Below, in pieces: positions 37,201-48,600 of a stretch of DNA of 64,000 nt. Source of the DNA: Sweltsa coloradensis (taxonomy: Eukaryota > Arthropoda > Insecta > Plecoptera > Chloroperlidae); the NCBI GenBank assembly GCA_024449915.1, contig JAMZAV010000800.1:391510-455509 (forward strand), read 5' to 3'. Position 1 is the first letter of the stretch. Every line of letters begins with the position of its first letter. The notes below the pieces were generated by a model. It was not told where the DNA came from. It ran no database searches and worked only from the letters and a program-made list of their open reading frames with translations. Position numbers and translations under genes: made by a program.

Positions 37201-40200
37201 TTTCCAATATGGCGGCCGAAGCTCCAGTCCGATTGTAGGGGAGTTTTAGTATGTTGATTAGTATTATAAGGAAGGTCTCTGCAAAAATTCAGTGACATCT
37301 CAATTTTGTCCTCCATAAATTCTTATTTAGGATTAACAGGGCAAAGATCAAATCAAAGTTGGCTTACCAGGTGTCCCATACAAGATTCCTGTCCAACACA
37401 CAGTGATTCTACCCTAAAAAGTAGGGTTGCCGTCGATAATCGAAATATCGATCGATTATCGATATCAGTAATATGATATGATAATCGATTCAAGTATTTT
37501 GATATGATATGATATGATTATCGATTTAAATAGTGATATTGATGTTTTCGCGGTTTACCATGCTTAAAAATGCCGCGCTGTCGTATCAACGCGCCGATTG
37601 GTTGTCGGAGTAGCCAATCGCTGCTCAAGTATAATGCCACGCCCACCGCCGCCAGTGCGCATGCGCTCGCAGCGCGATACAAGGCGATACGAAAACATCG
37701 CCCGGCCCGATTGCGATTTGCGATGTATTCAGTACGGCTCGACGTGTTGTGGCGTGAACTTCTCTAGCGTCAGTCTGCCCAATTATATTGAATTCGTGAT
37801 GTTTCTTCCGTCCCAAACCCAAGAAGATATTTGCCATTACTTCTGACGCTGCCTAACAAGATGAGTCAAGTGTGGCAGTTTTTTATTATTCAAAGAACGA
37901 CGACGAGGAGGTTGGGAGGAGATAAGGCTGTGAGCTCGAATGTCGATGAGATCTCGCCACTATCTCTCGCTCGCTAGATGCGCGTACTGTTGGAACACGT
38001 AAACAGTGACACCGATGCAAGTCAAGACGTATTAAAATATAGGCTGTGTAATTGAAATTCAGCCCTCAATTTTATTTTAAACATTCTAATCCTTAATGAT
38101 CTCTTGTATTAGTGTTACAATTTTGCGTTTTTTTCTGCTTCCTAGGCTCAATTTGGAATTTGATATGATAATCGATTTGGGTCTTATGATATCGATATAT
38201 TTCGATATGATAATCGATTCGATGCCTCCGATATCGATCACGATTTTCACATCGAACGGCAACCCTACTAAAAAGTCATAAGTCAAAAAATTGAATTAGT
38301 CCTGTAGACCCAGCCTCGTGCCAAATGAGTTAGTTAGGCTACGAATAAGGTGGCTTCTTCACATTACTCTGCCGACCGGCGGTACGAGCGGAATTCTCCG
38401 CCGTACAAAACAGGAGACATTCACCAACCGCCGTCTGTGATATGTATGAGATATGTATGAGCTGACGAAGAGAACATAATGAAGATCGTGGTAATTGTCA
38501 GAAAGGTTAGGTTGTAGGTTTTGGAGTTCAATTTTAGAACTTAGAAGGCTTTTGAAGCGACGTGACGTCATGCCGCGGCGGTGAATGTTGAACTTCGCCC
38601 AAGTTTCACCGCGGCGGAGTCGACGACGGCGTTGAGCGCTGTCATTGGTCAACGCCCTGCCCATACCGCGGCGGCAGAGCAATGTGAAGCCGCCTGTAGA
38701 CCAAGCTTGTGAGTGACGTCAACGTCATTGCACAGAACCTCATGAATGCACATGTCTCGTTCTTTTCGGACAGTTAGGACAATGTCTGCAAACCTATTCA
38801 AAACCATGCAGAACAGCAGTCGGATTTTGTTTGTTGACGTCTATAATTGCCGTTGAGGTAATGGCACTGACCACGGCCATTTGGTTGCATGTTTAGAACA
38901 GCTATCATACATAAAAAACACAAAATAACCTTAAAGTGTTTACAAGTAGCCTAGCCTATATTTCAGTCAAGTAGGCCTAGGATAGGTAAAAAAACAGGTA
39001 GGCCTAAATTAGCCTAGATGCATTATAGTGAACGGAAAAATAACTACAACACCTTTAAAGTTTCTATTCCAATTGGTAGGCCTATAAAGGACTTCACCCA
39101 AAAACGAGTTAGTAGCCTAGGTAATAATTTGTGTCTAAAATAGAAGTACGATTTGCAAAGGTTTTGAATTTTTTTTTAAAACCCCACCCCCCCTTCGCAG
39201 TAGACCTAACCTACGATTAGTGTTGTCCCTTACATAGGCCCCTAAGCCTTGAAATATTTCAGTGAAATATTTCAGCGTTAAATATTTCAAGCCTCCGTGA
39301 AAGAAATAAAAATAATATTATAATATAAAAATAGGTAGCCCTACGTAGGGCCTATTAACAATAGGTAGGCCCTACCGTAAAAAAAAAGAAAAATTATGAT
39401 TTATGATTTTAAAAGAAACAATGTCAACATAGGCTATAAATATAAAATAAAGGCACAATTATACATAATTAAGGAAATACAAAGAGTTTAGTATCCTTGT
39501 TTAATATTTCCATATGTTTATTCTTCCACTACCCTACTGTACTGCTGTAGGCCTACTACAGAATGACTCCATGCCACGTCGACATACCTTACCGTACCAT
39601 AGTCGGAGAAAAGAATGCTTGCCATAGCAATAAAATACCCATCTTGTCAATGTTGCATGTAAAGCTTACGTGATGTGAAATATTAATATGGTGACATTAC
39701 CATCAGGAGGTATATTTTAAAGGCAGTGAAATTGAAAAATTGAAATAAATATTTCATGAAATATTTCGTAGGTCCACCTCTAAACTAAAGAGACGGCCTT
39801 GGTAAAAAAAAAATTGGGGGCTGCATCCCTAATCCCCTGATTTTGTCCCGTCATCCCCTTTATACCTTTCTTACTACACCTAGGGAATTCCCAATTTTCA
39901 ATATCAAAACTTGGCAACCCTATCCTTGACCCTAGCCCCAGGTTTAAGTCTAGGGTCTAGGACAGGAACACGTGGTGATATGCAAACTGAGACAAATCTA
40001 GTGACAAACTGTCATGTAGGTCTAGGGTAGGAGTAGGTCGAGGCCGAGAAATGCAATAGGGTGCAAACAAAACCTAGGGAACAAGAATAATGCCCAGTTC
40101 ACATAAAGTTGTAAGGTTTAGTCCTAGTCGTATGGTATTGCTCAAAAGATAAAAAGCGCGTACCGGTAGCCTAAAGATACGTCATTTTTGGTCGAAGCTA

Positions 40201-43200
40201 TTTGGCATTTGGATGTGACGTCATTCGCGTAAAATCTTGATAGAAACGGGAACTGGATAAGTCTCTCAACTAACTCTCAACATAGCAACGCAATTGACTT
40301 CATTGATCTCATTTGTATGTTGTAGGCCAAGTGACATTTCAAGCTCTGATTCGCTAGGCCTAGACGTAAGAAAGGTGAACATTTTCAACTTTCTTATGAC
40401 TACCTAGACCTACGACTAGGCCGAAACCTTGTTGATTATTGATTGGACTGGATATTGCTTAACGTCTCATATTAAAATGCACTTTGGATATTCGAGACGA
40501 TGAGTGGCGATAGATATGTGGATGAAGTATTAACAGAAGGGAGGAGGGGAAACCCGGGAGCATAGATACTACTATACCTCCACCCGTAGATGTGCTACTC
40601 TCTGCAGGCGACATGAAGAAACTGTTTGAGACTAGTGGCGGTGCGCCTTGCTCGGACTTTTAACTAACTGAGGTTATGTGGTAATGCAGTTCCTACTATT
40701 TCTACTTATTATTCTGAAATATAAAAACTAAATTAATAACAATGTAACTACAAAAATAGAACACATGGTTAACAATAAAAATATATTATTTATTGAAATA
40801 CAAGACAATTTGTATACAATCACATTTTTCATAGCTATTAGTTATAAAAAAAATAATAATATTCAAAGAACATGGTATAAATTACAACATGATTAACATA
40901 ACATGATGGAATACAAACATGATTGTGAAGGGATTTTGATATACGCGGAAATCAATGTACCCGGGTAGGTAGTGAAATTAGGGATGACGAAACCCGACTT
41001 TGTTTACGACCGGGTACCCGTCCACTTTACCCGCGGGTTACCGGGGTAGAAAAACAAAAAAAATCGTGTGTGGTGTCTAATGGACTAATATCTCGGACGT
41101 AATGCTGTTCTGATTGATTGATTGGATATTGCTTTACGTCTCATATTTATGCAACATGGTTGGCTAATCGAGGACGAAGGGAGGGACGTAAGGGGTGACG
41201 CGGGGGGACAAGGGGTGGACAGGCCTGCAGCCATCAAGCGTATGGGGAGGGCAGGGGTTCCCCCACGTGGGTGGTAGTCTCCGTCTGTGTCACCATCCGT
41301 CCGTGTTGTCATTGTCGTCGCCGTCGGAGAGGTAGTCAAAGGGAAGGGGAAAGTCCCCGACGACGACCAGAGCTCGCCATTAGTTTCAGGGAGAAAAACT
41401 CCCCTAATCACGGGCCAAACCACGAGAAAGTTGCGAGTTGGAATTTGATGGCCCAATGCTGTTCTATAAACAATGACGTGCTGATGAAGTAGCATTTCAT
41501 AATCATGAAAGAGGAACAGCAGCGAGCCGAGATAACACTCACGGTTCGTTACATGTTTTATATCTTGTCACAGTCAAGTCAAGGTCACAATGCGTTGGTG
41601 CGGGGCGTGGGAGGGGCGGGGGGGGGGGGCTGGAGCCCAAATGAGAGTAAACATGATAAGGAAAGGCAATTATCACCATGGGTGATAGCTTTTAAGTTTT
41701 GACTTCTAGCAGATTGAAAACATTAGTGATGTTGTGACTGGTAATTATTTACGCGGTATAATCTCTGGAAGATTGCATGAGCAGTTAGGCAGGAGGGGTG
41801 GGGGTGGGTGGGGGGCATACTCCAGCACACTACACAAGTCGGCGGCATGAACAAAGGACATTATAATTCAAAAGAAAAACGCCGTCAATAAGCACAAAAG
41901 ATAATGAGAAAGCGCATGTTTACATTAGCCTTACGCCTAAAATGTGACATCTCAATTCAGGAACTGGGTTAGTGATGATAGATAGTGATGTAAGAAATTC
42001 ATAAAACCTGACAGTGATCAGACATGTCTCTTGTCCAATGTGGTATTATTGTACCCGTTACGCCATCTGTCTTCATGGTAGCTGGTGGCGGGTTGACTTC
42101 TTGGATGTCACAGATGTAGTCCTCATGGCGTCATCTTGATCATCATAATGGTGTACAGGGCTCAAAAAAAACATGCCCGAGATGACCGGGGCATGTAACA
42201 AAAGTGGTTGGGCACGTAGATTATTTTCCCACATGCCCGTCTGGGCATGTAGGAAGTCTCACTATCGCCCGCGCTTAGCCCTTAGCTCTCGCAGCCTGGG
42301 AAAAAAGATAAGTCCACTTGTCCAGTAACAGGCCCCATGCGTGGTGATTGCAGGCCATTAAGATAACACTCACTGTTCCTTGCGTCTGGTTTATATCTTG
42401 TCACAGTCTAGTCAAGGTCACGATGCGTTGGCGCGGGTTGGGAGGGCTGGAGCCTGAATGCCAGTAAACAAGATACGGAAAGGCCAGCCTTGGTCATCTT
42501 GGTCTTCATAATGGCATGGTAGTCTTCACTCTTCATGTCATCTCATCTTCTTGGATGTTAATGTGTTATAGGGTTTGGGCCCATTCATGCAGCCATTAGC
42601 AAGAAACTGCCTACGGGCTATTCCGTAGAATTAATTTAAAACTAATAAGGGCATAGCCTAGCAATACTCGTCCTGGGCCCTTTCTCACCTTTGATGGTCA
42701 ATGATTATCACTTTCTATATTGATTAGTCAGTACATTGAAACATTTTATTATGCCTCAAAATTATTGCCTTCGAATATTGTAGGCCTACTTAATTGCCAT
42801 GGGGACTTTCACGTGCGTTTCTAAGACTTTTGTTTTATCAATATTTTGAAGTAAACAACTGCTATAATCGGCCAATAATCGATTAGTCGCGCAAAAAAGC
42901 GACGATAACACTCTGATGCTCGGACTTTGAACTACTGAAACTCGAAACAAATGAAGGAACAAATGCCACACGATTTAGCATTGCTCTTTCAGCACCCTGC
43001 CCGGGAGTAGGGGTCCAGGAAATATATCTTTTGGATATTGACAAATTATGCTCTTTGAAGTTCAAATTATGCTTTATTTTGCATTTTCATTTTTTTGCTA
43101 TTTTTCACCAAAATACGCATTTTTGACACATTTTGTAAAATGTAAAATGCTTTTTTCTTAGAGAAAAAAAAGGACTAGGGCCGGTGTCGAGCAGCACCGA

Positions 43201-45614
43201 AAAATCTGTAAAAATGTCCGAATTTTGGGAAAATCGAAATTCCATGAATTTTCGACGTGTTTTTATCGAAAATAATACCGATGAAATGGTAAATTTCGCT
43301 GATTGGGCAGTAAAAACAGTAAAAAGCATTTTATTTAGCGTTTTTATCAATAAATGGAGTATTTCGCGTTTTGGTGCGGTTTCAAATTGCATTTCTTTGG
43401 TGTCATAGGCCATGGGATCTTATGAAAAATATGTTTCAGGTATTTTTAAGCTTTTTCATTTTTTTGCCGGTTGCGAAATCCCTGGATCACTACCGGTAGG
43501 CCCTACCGGCACTTAGCCAACTCCTTTCAAAAAGTACCAAAGGGACCAACGGCTTAACGTCCCATCCGAAAGGACGGTGTAACCTTGACATTCGGTTGGG
43601 GTGAGCTAACTTTTTAACACTGATTTTAGGGGAAAAGCATGGTTGGGGGGGGGGGCACGCAAAGCGCGTACCGATACATGTTTTAATAATAATAATAATA
43701 TTGTACAACATTCCCCACCCCCCGCTAACCTATGTTTTCCCAGTTGGCTCACCCCAACCGAAAGATTACCGACAGTCATAGGTTCCTCCACTAACCCAGA
43801 CTGCCCAGCAGACGTTGAGGAGAACGAAGCCTTTACGCTAGCTCTCGAACCCTACATCTGCTCTAAAGCATATCATTCACAACTAGTTCTAAGGCGCAAG
43901 GTCTAAGTCGCATGGTGTACCGGTAAGTCGTAAGAAATGTGAGTCGTTCACAACTGCCATGCTTCTCTCTCTTTTCTCACTCGCGCGCACACACAAAGCT
44001 CAATGTTCTGATTGGCTTGTCGTAAGGCCTAGTCCTACGAATTGGATTTTGGGCAATTCGTTACGACTTACGATTAGCCTTGCGACTTAGAACGAGTTGT
44101 GAACGTTCTGATTGCAACACATACTCGGCGATACGAAATATTACGCCTTAGAAAGTTAGAACTTAGAACTAGTTGTGAATTATGCTTATCCAGCGGTATA
44201 TACGCGAGTTTCAGGGCAGAGCAGTCACCCACTCTCCCCTTTGGCCACGCCCGAAGGCTGCTTAATTAACTTCGGTGTTCGAGTGGGAACCGGTTCAACG
44301 ACCTTGGCTAAACCGCTGGCGACTAAACTAGGGATGACTTCGGGTACCCAGAAACCGGTTTGGAACTGGTTCCATAACGATCCGATTCCTCTTTTTCGGA
44401 ACCGGTTCTATTTTTAGGCCTCACCTAAAAGTTGTCAAGGGCCTAGGCACAGACAAGAATAAATGAGCAAGAAACACCCGTGATTGCAAAATTCTTAGGC
44501 TATGAATGTTGCATTACAATTTTGATGTGTTGTGTTATAATTAGGGATGTACATAGATACATTTTTCATTATCGATTATCAAAATGGTAATGTCATTATC
44601 GAATCGATAATATCGATATCACCAATAAAGCCTATAATTGGAACCTCAGTGTGGCAAGTGTAAGTCAAAACAAAACAATCACGTTCTGTTTACTGCCTGG
44701 CTGTCTTCGATGCCATGTGTTTGGCTTCCGTTATCGACTGATATTATATAGGGGCACTGATTTATGGTGAATAAAAAACCTGAATTTCGGTACTTAAAAT
44801 TTTAAAAAGCGGTGTATAAAGCAGGGATTGGAACCTTTATTCTTAACGGTTCTGGTTCCTTAAAATAATATTTAGTGCAAAGTCGTGGGAAATTTAAAAG
44901 TACAAAATTCAGTCTTGGGGTCGCTACTTTTTAAAAGTAGCATGCTATCGCTAACGCTACATGCCCCGAAAAAGTAGCTTCTCTACTTTTTCGCTACTTT
45001 TTTTCAGATGTAGCGACGCTACATTCGCGCTACTCAAGAAATATAGCGCGCTACTTTTCCGCTACATGTTCCCGTTTAATCGGGGGTCGTCGAGATCCCA
45101 AATTATCCCGTTTTTAAAGCCTTTTGACGTCGTGCCGCGATGATTTTTAACTCCATTTATATCAACTCGATCGTGATCTATCATCAAAAGCACATAGTTT
45201 CGGTTTCCATTGTGATACTAGGCTAGGCCCTAGTCTAGGCCTAATGATCAACATTCATATTGCATTTCTTATTTTCAACAACGTGTTTTTCGCGGAATCA
45301 CTGCAGAAGAATGCGACAAACAAGGTTCGGAATAGGCCTACTGGTGCCGTACAATAGCGATATAGCCTGGAATGTCCCAAGGGAGGAGGGATATATGACA
45401 CTAATCACTTCATTTTAATATGCAATTCAGACCATTGGCGTAATTAATGCTCTAAATCAATAATACGACTTCTAATTATCGTGGATACATCTTTGTTTAC
45501 GACCCTGAAATAGCACTCAAGTGCACCACGCAATCCAATCACTGCAATATTTTGGTAAAGTCAGCTCACACGATGTGACAGATCGGCGATCGCTCGGTCT
45601 AAGCTTCGGACGAC

Positions 45615-45665
<51 letters not shown>

Positions 45666-48600
45666 TGGTGTGGAAGTGAGACGAGATTACGGGCCGGTCT
45701 ACACGGCGAGCACATGACGTGGCGCGGCGGGCGTTACAAGTTAGTTTGCAGTGCCGACTTTTGACTTTACGTGGTACTGGGACTGCTGGCCCCGGAACTT
45801 AAAAAGTAGTGCAAATATCACGCTAACGCTACAAAAATTGTCACATGCTACCGCTACAATATGCCCCCTTAATAAAGTAGCGCGCTACTGGCTCCGCTAC
45901 ACGTAAAAGTAGCATGCTACATGTAGCGCGCTTCTCCCCAAGACTGACAAAATTTGACTTTTGTACATTTAGTTAAGGTTAAAAATTTAAATTAAGTCAT
46001 AAAAATAAAATAAGAACAATAATATTTATTAATAATGGTATAATGAATAATATAATTGGTAATTTTCAAATATAAAATAAAAAATAAAAATAATATAAGA
46101 TATTTCAGTTCAGTTATTGATTGTGTGTTTCTTGTAGGTAGTTTATTTTTTTTAAGTTTACTTTTTTATTGAAGATCGTATTAGTAGCCTATTCATCACG
46201 TAGTAGAAGTAAAATGTTCACTGAGATTAATCTAGTCAAAGCTGAACAGCACAGTGGCGTAGCTACCGCCCCCCCCCGCGACTGCGGGGGGGCCCTGTCA
46301 GGGTACAGAGGGCCCCTTCATCTTTCGAAATGAATTTTGAAGTAAAAAATCTCTCGCAGAACTTACCCCCAAAATTACATCTTTTGTAAAAAAAATACGC
46401 ATTAGTTCAAGTTGACAAAAGAGAAGAATGAACCGTGATAACCAATTTTCCACATATTAACTTAAAAAATGCACACCTCTAAACAATTTGCACAATTTTG
46501 TCAAATCACCCGAGTTGAACATGGCCAATCATCTGTGACATGACTACTGTCAGTTCTGTCAATCTTTTTTTTAATTTTCTAAGAACTGGGTCGTATTAGT
46601 AAGATTCCAATTCCAGATTCTTTTGAACAGGGATATTTACAAAATGCCTTTTCAGAGAAATCTCATTTCACATAGTAGGCCTACCTATATATAACGCGGT
46701 CCATTCCGCGACGTTTCGATGATGGCATGCAATTAGTAGGTAGTTCATTGACATTTCATTCACACTTCAAGTGATCCTATGACAATGACTTCACACCCAT
46801 TTTAATCAACATCATCAGTATTATCATAAGTAGGTAAGTGATTTTTTTTTATATTATTATTTAAAAGTGATGCAAGTAATCCATCCACTAATTTTTGTCG
46901 TTAAATTTGTTGATTGGTGTGTGTACGTGTAGGCCTGCAAGTAGTTTAAAAATGTGTATTTTCTGGGGTGTTTTCATTTATCATTATTGGTGTTGATATT
47001 ATAACATAATGGTTTTAGTAAATAAATGTATTTAGGGATGTCATCGAAATCGCGTTTTAGGCCATCAAACATAATGTAGGGCCCAAAAATTTTTCACCTA
47101 TGGTGTAAATGCCTCCGGCGGCTGGGGCTGCGCCCCAGACCCCAGCTATTCCGCACAAGTCACGGGGGGGGGCCAGGAAATGTTGCTACGCCACTGGAAC
47201 AGCACATGTCTTTGCGGGCCGGGCCATATCGGACAGGATGTGACCCAGAAGGTGAGAAGACAAAAAATGTACACACATAAATCTGAATAGTCAAGAATTT
47301 TTTCGAAAACTAGTGAACGAATTTTCAGCCTTTTTATATGAATATCATTCGAAAAGTTGAACTTTTAATTTTGTTGAAAATTAAAAGCAGATATTTTGGA
47401 ACCTTGAAGGACCTTTAAGAACCTTGTGTAATATAACGGTTCGGTTCCTGTTCCGGTTCCATAGACCACTTGTACAAACGGTTCCGGTTCTACAATATGA
47501 AACGGTTTCAAACGGTTCCGGTTCCAATCCCTGGTATAAAGCGGTGTTAATTTTTCAAAAGCGGTGCAATAAACGGTGCAAAAGCGACATTTTGTTTTGA
47601 ATGTTATAATTTATGCGGTAGGCCTACACGCCAAACGGCTCCATAAATTTTACAAGGATTAAGGCCCATTCACAATCAATTAGCGCACAGGAATTAGCGC
47701 ACGAAAATTACGAAAATTATGATGGTCGTTCACAATGAAATTATGAAAATTATACAATGCATTTTACCTACATTTCCCGCTTAAATTGGATATCTGTTTG
47801 ATTGTTGAATTACATATTATTTATGATAATATATTTCAAAATAGACAATATGGACGAGATTTTGGGCTACTTAGTACTTGTGATAGGTTACACTTGGTAT
47901 TGGGGTACTGTGCGCATGCGCAAACTCAGGAAAATTACTCAAATTAACGAAAAGTTGAAGTTGGTTCAACTTTCACGCCACGCACGCTACGTACGCTTGG
48001 CGGTAATTGGATGTGAACAGTCTTATGGGAATTCAATATGGCCAACTTGTTAATGTCTATAATTTACGTGCGCTAAGTGATTGTGAATGGGCCTTTAACG
48101 CGTAGGAGTGGGACTAGGTTTCAATGATGTAGATTGTAGAACCTAGGGGTAAGTGGGGTAAATGGGAACATGGGGTAAATAGGAACAGCCCTAAAATCTA
48201 CCCCATATGACCTATTTAAAAAAATAAAAAAAATATTCCATGTGACCTTTTTATTTTCTCAACAACATATCAAAAAATCAGCTCATTCTGATGTTAATTT
48301 AATAGTTTTCTGATTTTTTAAAAACTACCCTACACTTAAAAGTTGATGTAAGTTTCAGTCAAAAAAACTTAAGGAAAAAAATTATGTCCAAAGAGTACTC
48401 TAAAAAAATATTTTGACATATAAAAAGTTCCCCCTAACTATGAACATGATTTTGCAATTTGTTTGCATTTGCTTATCCTAGTTCATCATGGCTGTTAAGC
48501 CCCTGTTCCCATTTACCCCATACCACCTCCATTTGGGGGTAATTAGGAACAATGGTTCGGGGTAATTAGGAACAAGTGGGGTAAAAAGGAACAACACAGT

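Larger units (their letters stand above)
33555..37315. mobile_element. Foldback element with long inverted arms, invaded by two other elements
   Basis: The left arm starts near AATTTTTGCAGAGACCTTCC and contains CTCCCCTACAATCGGACTGG. Its inverse ends at about 37290 (CCAGTCCGATTGTAGGGGAG). More of the left arm, including GGGGTTCATGAAAGCTTCCA and TTTTCACGCCCAGCATCAAA, is inverted at 35225-35450, and the inner arms pair 34723-34875 with 35060-35220. Family A copy 3 splits the left arm, and about 1.7 kb of other DNA, including the hAT-like element at 36173, splits the right arm. Confidence 0.75.
43490..44315 (-). mobile_element. 5S SINE copy split by two MITEs
   Basis: Read on the minus strand, the 5S-like head is at about 44195-44315 (complement contains AACTTCGGTGTTCGAGTGGG), the middle body at 43776-43868 and the distal body at 43490-43590. 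Each gap is an element with its own inverted termini, so a single SINE was hit twice after insertion. Confidence 0.75.
44822..47533. mobile_element. hAT-like element (family B copy 2) hosting two other hAT-like elements
   Basis: The termini CAGGGATTGGAACC and GGTTCCAATCCCTG are inverted and flanked by perfect 8-bp duplications GTATAAAG (44814-44821 and 47534-47541). Removing the two nested insertions (44910-45946 and 46252-47196) leaves roughly 700 bp that aligns with parts of 31306-32879. Confidence 0.9.

Noticed and set aside
41085..41495. 136-codon minus-strand open frame as a gene
   Set aside because: Low-complexity Ser/Thr/Pro composition, GC-rich retroposon context and no recognisable domain.
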